A DNA stretch of 64,000 nt. Origin: Enoplosus armatus (lineage: Eukaryota; Chordata; Actinopteri; Centrarchiformes; Enoplosidae). Where the stretch lies: assembly GCF_043641665.1 (NCBI RefSeq), contig NC_092203.1, positions 4,861,067-4,925,066 on the forward strand. Direction: 5' to 3'. The notes below the pieces were generated by a model. That model had not been told where the DNA came from. It saw only the letters and a list, made by a program, of their open reading frames with translations, and did not search any database. Within the stretch, counting starts at the first letter, position 1; each line of letters begins with the position of its first letter. Of this stretch, positions 25,864 to 38,425 are shown in pieces. The position numbers and the translations under genes are program-made.

Positions 25864-25959
25864 GAGAGAGAGAGAGAGACGGCATCCAATGGGTCTTTTT
25901 CTGCACATCACTTTGGAAATTTGCGCTCGTGCAGTCCTGCTTAACGCGGTGCTCACCTG
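25430..25959 (+). promoter_or_regulatory. il1rapl1: CpG-rich promoter region of il1rapl1
   Basis: CpG density rises sharply at about 25.43 kb and stays raised to about 26.98 kb, against CpG-poor sequence on either side. The region includes a G8 run and GA tract at 25821-25879 and a CCAAT box (CATCCAATGGG, 25886-25890) just downstream. No convincing TATA box is placed, which fits a CpG-type neuronal promoter. If the CCAAT box sits at a usual distance, transcription would begin near 25950-26000. The promoter role is inferred from composition plus the strong exon 1 donor at 26368. The exact start site is not determined by the sequence. Confidence 0.55.
25821..25879. repeat. G8 plus (GA)n microsatellite in the promoter
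   Basis: Eight G residues are followed by about 25 GA units with one interruption (AGGGAG near 25851). All bases on this strand are purines, so the tract could form triplex DNA or bind GAGA-type factors. It lies a few bases upstream of the CCAAT box, so length variation might affect il1rapl1 transcription; that effect is inference. Confidence 0.95.
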
Positions 25960-26367
25960 CCGGGGCTGTGTGGCCGTGAGCGGCCGAGCTGCTGCTTTTA
26001 ATAGGATAATCAGACTAATTGCCTCCTCTGATATAGCCCTTCATTGATTCTGTCGACCATTCCCCTCATCACTGTCATGATTCTCTTCGTGTTCCTCTCT
26101 CCTGCTGTTTCAAAGTGACCGGCTGCAGGTGTTTTGGAGCTCTGACTTGCGCCAGTCAGTGCTGGCAATATGTAATTTTGGGACAAACGCTGCGTTTTTT
26201 TTTTGGGGAGAAGTGGACTATTTCACAGCTGGGATTCCTTGTTTTTTTTTTAAAACCCCGTTTCTGCTTTACTCTGTAGACCAGCACAGATTCTGATACA
26301 CCGTGATGGTGTGGGGCCATCAGAACTGACGGCAGAGTGCACACTATCGTTTGGAAACTGCTTGTGG
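25960..26367 (+). other. il1rapl1: il1rapl1 exon 1, non-coding 5' UTR (start approximate)
   Basis: The 3' boundary is supported by a strong splice donor, TGTGG|GTAAGTTGAA, with GT at 26368-26369. The 5' boundary is only estimated from the CCAAT box position. IL1RAPL1 genes characteristically have a first exon without the start codon, which lies in exon 2, and this layout matches. The exon contains three upstream ATGs, each closed before the splice site: 26077-26118 (13 codons plus stop), 26170-26175 (ATG directly followed by TAA), and 26306-26329 (7 codons plus stop). These could damp translation of the main frame. Alternative first exons or donors within the CpG-rich block cannot be excluded. 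Confidence 0.5.
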
Positions 26368-26858
26368 GTAAGTTGAATTCATTTTCATCTTAACGTTTTC
26401 CAAAGTTGGTTCCGATGCTCATGCTGCCTTCTGTGGAGATGTTTGAACCAGTTTGTGGGCACCAACGAGTCATTTGCATGACGCTGACATTTCATATGCA
26501 CAGATTTGCGCTGGAACAAACGGAATCCTCATCTTCTCCTATGCGGCGCCGACATTCCTCATTTGGAGCGATCGTGTTTTTACGCATGACTCGCAGTCGC
26601 TCTTACTGCTGTAGTTGCGGACGGAGCCTCCTGAGTGGAAGTGTTGACGGCTGCAGCACGACAGTGAAGTGGACTGCCGAAGTCTTCTGTGTTCTTCAGT
26701 AAAACCTAGTTATCCAAGCAGAGCGCTTCCAGTGTGCCAGCGGACACGAGCTGTTCATTTTACGCGTTCTTTTTTTTTTCTCTTTTCTCTCGACGTTAAT
26801 TGTGTAACACTGGGCGCATTTGCTTGTCGCCCCGGTGCGTCAGCAGTGTGTGCGTGTT

Positions 26859-26949
26859 TGTGTGTGTGTGTGTGTGTGCGCGCCTGTGGTAGTGCGCGAT
26901 TCCATGCGCGTGTACGCGAATTTCTGCACATGTGCGTGCGCGCGCGCGC
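26859..26949. repeat. Alternating purine-pyrimidine tracts, (TG)n and (CG)n
   Basis: Two perfect alternating stretches, 26859-26883 (TG units ending in CGCGC) and 26925-26949 (TGCACATGTG passing into nine CG steps), are separated by about 40 bases that are also CpG-rich. Such sequences readily adopt Z-DNA under negative supercoiling. They lie about 0.5 kb downstream of the exon 1 donor, where transcription would generate supercoiling. Confidence 0.85.
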
Positions 26950-29900
26950 TTGTGTGTCAGAAGAGGGAGGCGAGAAGAAGCCCAGCTTAGTTATTTCAAA
27001 TTATTTCTGCTGAGTGATTGCTTGGCGAGTCAGCGCTCTCTGTGCCTCGCTTGTATTTCCTCTCCTCTCCCCCGCTTGGATGGATGATGGGCCTGTGATT
27101 GTCCAGATGGATGCTGGAGCTCCACTCTGGCCCTGACCAGACTGGGGTTTGCCAGTTAAACATATTTTGGAAACAGGAAGTGATGATGATGTAAAGTTAC
27201 AGCAGATGACTTCCTTCATCCTCTTCACCCACCATAGATGAGTTACAGAAGGTGCTGTAGCCTTTCAAGTTGCCTCTCACCGTTTTATCAAGCAAAGACT
27301 GCTGTAGAGATGCTTCAGGTCTCATTTCTTTATGAACCATAACCTCCCAAGGCCTAGGCCTCCAGGCTGTGTAAGCCTTACATTCAGCCAGGACCTCATT
27401 AATCGCATATGATTTCCTAATTTTGTCAACAGTTACTCCCCATTTCAACTGCTCCATATTCGTACTCTGCTCTAAATCTGTCCACTCCAATTTCTTCTCG
27501 ACACTTTCTGCTTTAGGTGATATCTTCTTGGTTTATGATGTTATTCTTATAACATCGTTATTCATCTCCAACATCTGGGGTTAAGCTTTGCCACAGGACC
27601 AACCAACGGCACATGAATTAATAGGTAAGTGGCAGTGGCCACTTAGCGGAAGCCCTGCAGCTACATATTGAGCTGAGTCGAGTGCTCTCACACAGAAATT
27701 GATTTAGACAGAGATTATGTCATCCAGCATTGGCACTTTTTTTTTATGCTGGTAAAGTTTACCCAGCGGCATTGAATTCCTCCTCTGCTCCCTGATGAAT
27801 TAAGTGTAGGTTTAAAGGGCATGTTAATGCACCAATAAAGCCCTTGTTTCATTGGCAGGTATATTTCAAGTATAACATTGAATATGTCATCACAACACAT
27901 TTGAATGCTTCTCTTTCTTTATAAACCCCATGGTTAAATGTCCACACGTCAAAGCTGCACAGACAGTTTTACAATATTTGCATCTCAATACAATGAGTTA
28001 CTAGTTATTTGTGGTGTTTACAACATGATGATGTGCCATTAAATGTAACTGACGGTCATAAACTGATCAAGCCTGTGATTTTGCCCATAATAATTGACAT
28101 TTAATCTTATTTTCCTCTTTCCATGAGGCAAACCCCACTCGTCTTGCGCTAAAATAAGCTAAAACACACTGTGACAAGCATTTGTAAATGGCACTTGACC
28201 CCCTTGAGCTTACAATGCTCTCTCTGGTAGACAGAAGGGTCTGAAGATGTCGCAAGCGTTTTCCCTTCCTGTCTTGATTGATACTTTTAATTTTCAAGGA
28301 GCTGTCACAAAGGCCTATTGGCCTTGGCTTTGCAATCAAGGGGCGGGCAGTCAAAGGCTTTCAAATGGAAGAGTTCATTAATATGGTGGGAAATAAGGGT
28401 TGTCTTGCTGTGGAATATTGGCTCTGTGTGAGGAGTGATTGGAGCAATTGATGAGGATTTGTGAGGAAGAATGTTGGAGAGGAAGTTGAGAGGGGGCCAC
28501 CTCAATCATGGCTATTAGATTACATTAATAAGACTAAAGGGGAAATGAAAATACTGAGAGGTGATCAAGCTTGTGTGTTTATGTATGTGTGTGTGACCAT
28601 GTGCATGTGTGTGTAAATATGGTATTTCAGCTTGAGCACCTTCCAGTCCTGCTTGGCACTGCTGTGCAGACGTATTGAGTGTTGAGTATTTGAAGCTGTG
28701 GACTACATGCATAACAGACGCTCTCTCTGTTAAATCTTTTGAAAATCCAATTCCCGTGAAGATGAGATTCCCCTTTCCCCGTGCCTTGTTCCATTTTCCA
28801 TTGCAATCATTGGGCATCGATCTGATTCAAAGCTATTTATTTTTGTTGCAGCCATCATGTCATGAATTGTCAAGTATGGTAGATCAGGTAGATTACAATA
28901 TGTCTGGGCATGTCGCCTCGCCCATACAAAGAAGAATCATGACGACCAAGAGTGAATACCAAAATGTTAATCTATCTAAGTATTTTCAGGCTTTAGTCAA
29001 AAGGTATTTTGACCTTTCTTTAAAGCAGTGGCTTGTGGCCTTTTTGGCTTGTGAACCCTTTCAGAACAAGCATTGTAAATATCATTCTTGTAAATTGGAG
29101 ATTGCTGCAACCAAATAGCAATTTAAATTTTTTAAATTAGAACCACAATAGCAGTTAATTTCTGGGACTTTATCAAGGTATCAGGGCTAGATATTTAACA
29201 TTTATGATTTACTGCTAGAATGATTAGTCCATTAATGGATTAGTCATTAGAAGGAAATATAACCAACAATTTTGATAATTTAGCATTAGATGTTTAGAGC
29301 CAAGTAAAAAGGCCCAACATTCACGGGTTCCAGCTTCTCAAATGTGAGGATTTGCTCTGGATGATTCCCTTTGGGTTTTGGACTTTTGGTCAGACAAAAC
29401 TAGCGATTTGAGGACATCACCTTGGGTTCTCAGAAGTTGAAGAAGATTTTTGTTGGACTTTTCATAGTCTAATAGCGAATGTGTTAATTGATTAACTGAA
29501 AAAGGCCACCTTATAATGAAAATAATCGTTAATTGTGGTCTCAGTATCATTAGTTTTTTTGGGATCATGTCCACTGTCACCAGTGCAGTGGTTAATTCAT
29601 TTCGATCATTGTCATTAATGGGAGATACGATCATATAGGAATTTGTTTACAGAGCTCAGATTTTGCCAAAGACGACACAGACTTCAACAGATGAAGCTTG
29701 CTTTGTCCTCTAATCTGTTCCCTGCAGAAATAGGACCTGTGTGCCCCTTTCGCTGATGGGAGACTAGGCTGTATGGAAAAATAAATGACCTTCAAAATTG
29801 GCCCCCCATTCATTTTGTGGCCCCTGAGCTCTCTGTGCGCCCTTCCCCGCTGTTATTCAGTGGGCCACTTATTTTTTAGACCTTGGTCTGAATGCCCTCA

Positions 29901-30733
29901 TGTGTGGATGTGAACTGACCTGAGTGTCTGCTGGTGCTATGCTAGCTTTATTTACTGTCTGCATGTAGCCTAATGGTATTCTTAGCCTAACCGAGCAACA
30001 CTTAATGCTACAATAAAAGGATGGTAATGGCATCATTGCTCTTGAAAAGACATATGCTAGCCATTCTATTCTATGTATGTTTGTGTGTGTCTTTGGGGGG
30101 GATCAAAGCATTAAGTTGACCAGAATCAAATGCAATTTAAAAGCACTTTATTTTCTCATTTGTTACACCAGAAAATAAAAGGACTCGGGGTCAGCCACAA
30201 TGTAGCCCCAGAGCTTAAAAGTTGTGCTGGTCAATTGTAACACGGCTAAAATGAAGAAAGAGGTGATGAAATTCTTGTGTTGCACTTCTTCTGATGAAAC
30301 GGCCATCTGAGGCATGATCAATTACCTCAATATACAGTATTTTTCTTTGCTAGGGGCAAGTGACGTTTCAAATGAATGCCCCCCCCTCCCCTTTTTAATC
30401 AGCAGTAAAATGAGAAGCCCATTGCTATAAGCAAGAGGGCAGAATTATCATTTTCATCCTTTTCTTTTCAGCGCCACTGTCATCGTGCCATGTCTGGAGG
30501 TGATCCTCTGAGGCCCATCCAGCCTAGAAAGATGAAGTTGATGTGTTTTAGATAGCTTTTAGAGAGATGTGGATAGAGGATGGAAATTGCATGCCAGGGG
30601 AAGCAAAATGAGCAATTTTTCCTCCCATTTCCCCTCCTCTCTTCATCCGATCTGTGCTTACTCATTCATGAAGGCTTTGTTGTGACATTCCATACGTTGG
30701 TGTGGAGATAAAAAAACGCACAAAATGCTAGTT

Positions 30734-30757
30734 GGCGGGGGGCGGGGGGCGGGGGGC
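30734..30757 (+). repeat. (GGGGGGC)3 short tandem repeat
   Basis: Three near-identical 7-base units of six G plus C are preceded by GGC. The run of G tracts separated by single C residues could fold as a G-quadruplex on the + strand if one six-base run supplies two tetrad columns. It is an isolated GC-rich island within AT-rich intron 1. Confidence 0.85.
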
Positions 30758-33700
30758 AGACAGACTACATTATGCATCATGCTCTCTAATGTTATCAAAA
30801 CACTATTACAACTACCAATCTTTATTCACATTTTGACCTGTATTCTAAGTGGCTGGTGGTGAGATATTCAGGGAATTCAGCAGAGCCTTTTACCGGCCCA
30901 TTTAGGATGGTGTGGTCTCCAGCAAAGACTTTTAAGTATTCACTGACAGAAAATGCTCAATGTATTATACACAGCATCTACTTGAATTGAAGCACCATAC
31001 ATTTCCACTAATACAGACCATTTGCATGCCGTATATGAACGCATACTTGGGTTGCTTCTGTCGAAAATCTGACAGTGTTTCGTGGCAAATTCTCCCCGCT
31101 GAGCCAGGCAGGACCTTAAATAGAACAACTATGTCTCGGGATTAATAGTGAGTAAAATCAAGAGGCGCTTCATTAGCAGTTCTTCATTTGTCATTAGCCA
31201 CTAAGTGCAACCTGGGGCAACATAGTATTTACAGCTAATCTTATACATATATTTCAACCTGCCTGTAGTACAAGATGGGTCTGGTGGTGCACATCCCAAT
31301 GATGTGTTGGGAGTTTACACCTCTGTAAAGTTCACACAGATCAATAATTGTATCCTCTGTGGCTGTGATTAACAATACATTTACCTCTTTTATGTTATAA
31401 AATAATCTACCTGGAATGCAAAAATGTTATTGTGCTTTGCCAGATGTCGAACCAGTGCATGGCAGCCAAAGTTGAGCCAGGTATTTTGGCTGGTCAACTC
31501 TGTTTCTTTGTTGGGGGGGGGCTATCATTGAGATTAAGTAATAGTCAGTGCCAGAACGTTTTCTTTCAAATCCATTTCTGTGATTGTCTCTATTTTCTAG
31601 CAGCTCTTACTATATTATATGAGCTTTGAAATTTAAAACCAACATTAATAAGTATATGCAGTTTGACCCAGTCCAGTTAAATGCATGTCTGAACACCCTG
31701 AGCCGCAGCGTCATCTATATATTCAAACATCACAATTCCAGTAATAATCCAATCCCCAGTTGGGCTAATGGTGGTAATAATTTTATGCTGCTATGACATC
31801 CTTTGCATTACATCAGAGGGGGTTACTGGTGTGCCTGTTTCCCAGCCAGAGCGCAGCTCCGCTTCCCCCCTGCTGGGCCAGACCCACGGAGACCGGCTCT
31901 CAACAGGGTTCTTGATTTATGTGCCACTTTACAGGAAGGGCCTGGGGACGCAGCACTCCTTGTCCTACGATATTGAATCTCGGCTGCCTAACATGGAGAT
32001 GTCTGTTATTGTGTGAAAGCTTATTTGCATTGCGCCGTTAAGCTCTCAGTGGTAACTACAGCATGTCTGCTCACCTTAGCACTTAAGTTTATTTTTGCTT
32101 GCAGGGCTGTTTGGTTCAGACATATAAGAGACATATTTGGTGGAAAGCTGCAGTGAAGACAAATAGCTTTCACATTGGCGGGTTTGTGAGTGTGTCTACG
32201 TGCAATGTAGAACCCTTGAATATATATAACATATAAGCAGTTACTTGCCAAGTGCTGTTTGTGCACCTGCCCTATGAGGAGAAGTATACTTTGCTTGCTT
32301 TAAATTTCACCATAAAACAAGACTTCCTGCCGTAACACAGTATATTGTATATTTCAATCAAATAAATCGAAAGCCACATGCACATCCATCATTATCCTTA
32401 GAGTTGTGCATTCAACAATGATGAAAGCTGAAGTACTTTCAAGCAGTGTACAACCTCAACAGACAAAGTCAGATAAATTGACTGCAATTTCAAGCACATT
32501 GTCTGTTAGAAGAAAGACTTTGATTATTCGTTGAAAGGCCTTTCTTTGTTTTGTTGCTGTTGCCTGGATTGTGTTTTTGCTCTGCTTTTGGCTCAAGTTG
32601 ATTCTTCCTAGTGGTTGATTTGATAAGAAAAAATCAGCAAGATAAATGTTTAGCAGCCTTAATGATTATAGTTGCTGTTGGGTAGGCGTTTATTAACTTG
32701 TGTTAATAATCTGACAATCCTCTTTCATTCCCCCTTAAATCAGCCCACAGTTCTGCTGCTTAGACAAGACTGTATATTCAGCTGAAGTGATTTAGCAAAC
32801 TACAAAAACTGCCAGGGCATTATTTGTCATTTTTGTGGGCCTTTACTTTCTATGATTAAAGAACATTTATGTTAGATATCTTATTGCTCCCTTATTATGT
32901 TTCCCTATAATCTATAAAAAGCTGTAGTACTACCCTGCTTCCTTTTAAAGGCCAACCAAAAAAAAAGACCTATCCAATGAAATCTTTTCCTTCTGTTATA
33001 CTGTAAATTATGCAGTGTTTTTTTTTTTTTACTTTCCTAAAGTCAGAGCTCCTTGAAGAACTCAGACTTTGATGCTCTCCAATGAATAGCATTAGCATAC
33101 TGTAGAGTTAGCTGGAGACTCGTCGGTTCAGCAGCAGATCAGTCTCAGTGTCACAGATTTAAATTTAGGTGTTGAGTAAAATTGTGTGTTAGAGTCTGTG
33201 TGTGAAAGAGAAAAAGGGAGAAATGCTTCTGCCCGTGAATATCTCGCCGTTGCTATTAGAAGTCTCAACCTTGGCTTGATGAATTTTCGTTTGATTTAGC
33301 TTTGGGAATGTTTCTGTGAAGTACACCTACTGCTGCTATAGTTAGATGTAGCTAATGTGTCATTCAGCAGCTACTGTAGCATGCTTCCTCTCGAGGTGAA
33401 TCCTATTTCAGACCTTGAACTGATCGCGTTTGAGAGATTGATTGACACCGGCAGTACAGATCAAGCCTTGGAGGGAGACATGCACATGAGTTTACTTGAC
33501 TTTCCTGGATTCTGTTACACAAGTAACTTTGAGAAAGAGGTAATCCAAGTCAGTCGACACAGATCTTCTGACATAGCTGCTGGAATAAAGAACAGCAGCT
33601 GTTGGATGAGCCAGATATTTCTTTTTGTTCCGACAGTATAAAGGGAGAAATGAAATTCTGCTTTAAAATGACTCAGCAGTGCCCTATATGTGCTACATGA

Positions 33701-36153
33701 TCTTGGGAAAGTGATTGCCAATAACATGTTTACAAGAAAAGCGTGTTTTAAGGCTGATAGCATCCTTTCAGAGAGTGCTAAATGGTCTGCGATGTAGCAA
33801 GAGAGCAGCATTGTCAGTATTAATTTAGCAGTGTCTGAATCATCACTGTGCTGTTTTGCTATAAATCCAGATCCATCAGAGTTAATTTAAAACTTTTCAG
33901 ACAGTTTGAATAGCCGCTTTAGTGCCCGTAGTTGCTGTGAGTGAACAAACAACTCTTTGACAACCCTAATAATTGTTAACAGTGGAAAATTTGCTCTGCA
34001 GACGCGACAAATTGTCTTAATCTTTTAAATAATATCAACACATTTTTATAGACAATTTTAGAGACCGTCAACTCAGTAAAACTCAGATGCTAATCACCAT
34101 GATGTCAAAATATGGATAGTTTACACAAGAATCAACAGTTGCCACAGTATACCCCAGTTATTTTCTTCTCTGTGTGTCAGTGCTCTGCTGCTTGGCACCA
34201 TCTCATGATACTGCCTCTCATGGTCGCCTTCTCCCCGTCCTCACTTCTTCTCCTTTTTCTGGCACTCATTCATCCTCTCTTCCCCTTTCACCTCTTCCTC
34301 TCAGTGATTCCTGCAAGCTCTCCCTCGCTCTTCTTAGCCCTGGCCTGGAATATCCAAAAAGAGGGCTCCGTTCATTTAATGTCATCCTTATTTCCCTGAC
34401 AGCCAGGCAGGATAAAGAATCTAGTTAGCAGGCAGCTCAGGTAATGGGACGAAGAACTGGACGTGACTGCAAAGGCAGTTTGTATGTGTGTGTGCGTGGG
34501 CCTTTTGTGTGCACATTTGTGTGTGTCCATAGAATTCGTTGAAAGTGGCTTCTGTCAACCTGACTGGTGGCTAACAGCTCCCACGAGCTAAAATATAAAT
34601 GGTACATTACATACTGTATCTGTCATATTTCACCCACAGAAAGCAGTTTGTGTCACTTCTACGTAGCTTAATAACTGTTGAGGTCAAATGGCAAGCTAAT
34701 AGCTCAGTTTAACTCGAAGACCAGTAGTTTATTTGGTCATTTTTTGGGTTCAGCATTCCCATAGTAGATATTGAATTGAATTAAGATTCCGTAGATGTTG
34801 GGGAATTCTTTACAGCAAGTGTTGCTGCTGTTATCTCACGAGCTGTTTTTTGTATATCTGAAGTTGTCATGCTTTAAGACAACAAGACACTCATTTTAGA
34901 TCAAATGTATGCCAAACTGACTAGTAGTTAATGTAAATTTAAAGTGGTATTTGCATAAGCATTGTGGTAATACTATTGTACTATTGTTCCTTGTTAACTC
35001 ATTAACAGCTTTGGAAGTCATAATTATGACCTTACACCTTGTGCTGAACTGCTTAAGTCGTAATGAAACAGTACTTTCGTTGGTGCTGTTGTGGGAATAG
35101 GAGAATTTTTAAGCTTCAGTGGTAAGTTGAAGAGGAGTGCACTGTGATGTATTTTTTAGTAGTACCAGGGACATATCTAGCATTGAGGACGCTGAGGTCA
35201 TGGAGGTCAAGAACTTGGGCATTTCACTAACTAGTTCTACAAGTGCATTCAAATTACACATGGTGAGATGTATTTTTTCTTTTATTCACCTTTTTTAGAC
35301 CCCAAAACCTATTAAACTAAAGGTACTTAGTATTTCTCCACCACAATTGTATTTCTATAATCGTGAAGAAGTTGACCATGGTTTAGGAAAATACATTGTG
35401 AAATGTGAAGAAAACATTATCCAGACTTTTTTTTTAAATTTTCATTAAACCTGGCTGTGGCTCTGATTAGTAATTTTGCAGTACCATGGGAATAAAGAGA
35501 GCTGTGGCAGCATAGTGTAGCTGGATTGTTACCTACTAAGAACATCACATTATAAAGTAATATCGTAGCCAGTGGTCACTAGGCGGCAACTCGGCTATCC
35601 GCAATTTTAAAAACAGTTTCTGAAACAGTTTCTGTAATGAACATCTCCGGTTTTATCCTCCCCACACAGAGGCAAATTAGCAACTGATGAAAATACACTA
35701 TTGTGTAATGTTGCTACACACATTGTGTGTCTTTCATTGTTCCTTACTCATCTGTTGATTGTGCTCTGGATGCTTTGTGCTGTTATTTTCTCTCACTGTT
35801 GCCAGGGAGGAAATGGACTGTGTGCATATTTTTAAACTTACGCAGAAGAAACATTGATTTGAAGACATTTGCGGTGTTAAAAGTATTTAGAGACGTCGAT
35901 TGCATTCGAGAAGCGTCCTCTTCTCTCTCTGTCTCACTTCCTCCGTGTATGTCAAGAACATGGAGGCTTGTGGTTGCAGGGTTATTAGATAATCTAAAAT
36001 GGAATAATTCAGTGAGGAGAGCACAGACTCGTGTGGGTGTGTGTGTGCGTCAGCCAAGGGTGTAAGGGCTTGAAAAGTGTTCCTCACAAATAGAAATGTT
36101 AATAACTCACCAAGCAGAGTACATATCAATTTTCCGACTGGAGGTAGGAGGAA

Positions 36154-36203
36154 GGGGGCAGAGGGGTGACATGGGGGAAAGGCAGTTGGGGGTGGGGGTA
36201 GGG
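36154..36203 (+). other. G-quadruplex candidate in intron 1
   Basis: Six G runs of 3 to 5 bases occur within 50 bases: 36154-36158, 36163-36166, 36173-36177, 36188-36192, 36194-36198 and 36201-36203, with loops of 1 to 10 bases. The strand is the coding strand of il1rapl1, so a structure could form in both DNA and nascent pre-mRNA. No function is shown. Confidence 0.6.
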
Positions 36204-37929
36204 TAATGACAGAGGCAGAGGGTGTGCCATACTGCAACTGAGAGTGTCGCAGTGCTAATTATTTATTTCAGTTCCAGTCTGATGAGATATTTGATTCAAG
36301 GCATGTGACTCGTAAAGCTACTTGCATTTAAGAGCTCAGATCAGAAGCGCAGTCTCTTTTAAAAAGAATTACGATTATATAAGATAAAGCTAATTGTTGA
36401 CATTTTTTCTGACTCTCCACTACTCAGTGTTGTGACACCCATGACTGCATGCAGGATGACAAGACAACACTGGAAGAACAAAAATGTCCCAAGTTTTACA
36501 CCTCAGTTCAATCAGAACTCCAAGGCACAGACCTGAAATCTTTTCCAAACAAGCTGGAGAAGTGTAGCCACAAAAACAACGGATGTCTGTTATTGCTTCT
36601 TGCTGTCAGTTTTCATTGGTTTCTGATTTGGGTAACATGCTACAAAGATATGAACAGTCACCCAGAAACATCAGATATGAGCAGTGGTTCAGATTTGAGC
36701 ATGAGCGCCTTCAATGTGAGCAGCCCGAGAAAATGTGTGACAAAGCAAGAGAGACTTTAAATGAGAGCTCCATATATATCATCATCTCAATATCCACCTG
36801 GCGAGCTGTAAAGCCTCAGTCGTCGATTGCTGAAATTGTTTGTGTGCGAATGTGAGAGGGAGATGCATTCCTCAGGGCCAACTCCGAGCCCCGAGAGTGT
36901 TGAGAGAGTGCCCCATTTCTCTTGCTGAACCCTCCTCGAAAGTAATTGAATTTTGGATGAATCCGCTAAGGAGGAAACACTGTCAGGGAGGGGAGAGAGT
37001 GCTTGAGGAAAAAACAATCAAAGAATGAGAGGCAGGTGACAGCACCTTTTGGAAGAGCTTTTCTTTAAAGAATGGTGCACTATGAGATGCTTGACAGGAT
37101 AAGCCTTCATTGTGGAGTTTTTTAAGGGAGGACAATTTTTTCCCAAGATTTCACATTTTTTTGGACATCCAGTATCCATTCATTTGTTGAAGGGGGATAA
37201 CTCTTCTTGCTTTTTTCTGCTCTATTGTGTTCCTGATCATATCTCTGACAGTTAGACAGCTGCACTGAATCTTTCACTTCTAAGTAGCTAATAACCATGT
37301 GCCAAGAAGTAAGACGATAGCGCCAATAATACATTGACACCCTTTTCATGATTACTGATAACAAATTGAGTGCTTTAACCTTGATAAGCCCTTGAGTAGC
37401 TTGTTTCTTCACACAGGTGGCCATCTTCTTAAATCAGCATCAGAAGCAGGGGATCAAAGATAAGCACATAGACAAATTTAACCATAATATTTATTGTATT
37501 TGGGGAAATACTGCCATGATTTCATCATGCTCCTTTACTGCTAGATCTCTGCAGTGTTTCTTCAACATTCCTGGTGGCTGCAAGCCCTCTCCATCTCCAT
37601 CTTGAACAATCAGACCACTTTCCCTTTCTTGCCAGTTCACTCCCAGCTGATTAAGATAGTCAAGTCGTCAGTAAAACCGGTTGTTAGATTGGAGACTGAT
37701 GGAACTGTAGCAGTTCTCCAGCGTCAGCACAGGGACTGACGCATAGCAACCAAGAGAACCATACCAACAAAGGGGAATATGCATCAAGTGTTTCATCATA
37801 AATCCGCTGATCATGCCGTGATGACAAAGACAAGAAAGTCTTATCTAGAGCAAAAAAAAAGCTTCTTTCAGTTGAGTTGGTGGAAGTGTAACACCACAGG
37901 AGCAAGATGGAAAGCAGCCATCACAGACA

Positions 37930-38425
37930 CGCAGTGAAAGCATCAAGTAGAGCCTAGAAAGGCTCCGCAGCACGAGTCATGTGGCGGGCAATCATGTATT
38001 ACAAAAGCAAGAATGCCCACATCAATATGTGTGTGGCTGCCAGATTAGCTCAGCACCTTTTCATACTTACTTTGATTTCTTCAAGAGAGCCCCCATTAAA
38101 GCAGCCTCCCCTTTCCTCAGAGGACCTGGCACTTGTGTATACAGCGGATGTGAGGAAGTTGAGGGTGAATGTGAAGTTCTTAACCGACATATTCGAAACA
38201 TCTCTCTGACATGAAAGCTCCTCACCTGTTACAAAACGCCAATCATCGTCCACATACCACAAGAAGTCTGCCCCGTCCTGCCTTGACGATTACCCACTTT
38301 CACCCCCAACGTGATGAAGGGCTTTGAGAAGCTAGTTGTGCAGCATGTCAAAGATCCCCAACTGGATTGCATTTGATGTGAGCAGATCCACAGGATATCA
38401 TCTCCACCCAGCTCTCACTCCTTTT
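37930..38425 (+). mobile_element. LINE reverse transcriptase fossil (Jockey/CR1/L2-like)
   Basis: Translation on the + strand, allowing frameshifts, gives an ordered set of non-LTR reverse transcriptase landmarks. Near 37979 it reads MWRAI.YYK. Near 38124-38170 it reads DLALVYTADVRKL. At about 38177-38209 it reads FLTDIFETSL. At 38261-38293 it reads KKSAPSCLDDY, directly before a damaged version of the usual RPVALTP motif. At 38310-38348 it reads NVMKGFEKLVVQHVK, and at 38364-38420 a worn counterpart of the QFAYR.NRST..A motif. The usual segment of about 35 codons (conserved KAAGPDG.P.R.LK) between the second and third landmarks is deleted, and stops and frameshifts interrupt the rest. The catalytic YXDD region is absent. 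It is a dead fragment, in sense with il1rapl1. The clade is not resolved by eye. Confidence 0.65.

Noticed and set aside
28675..29118. 147-residue open frame on the plus strand in intron 1
   Set aside because: No recognisable family, no splice signals fitting the il1rapl1 transcript, and it lies in AT-rich intron sequence; about this length is expected by chance in 64 kb.
31840..32010. GC-richer patch in intron 1 resembling a coding exon
   Set aside because: The open frame across it matches no family I recognise, and no clean acceptor-donor pair brackets it.
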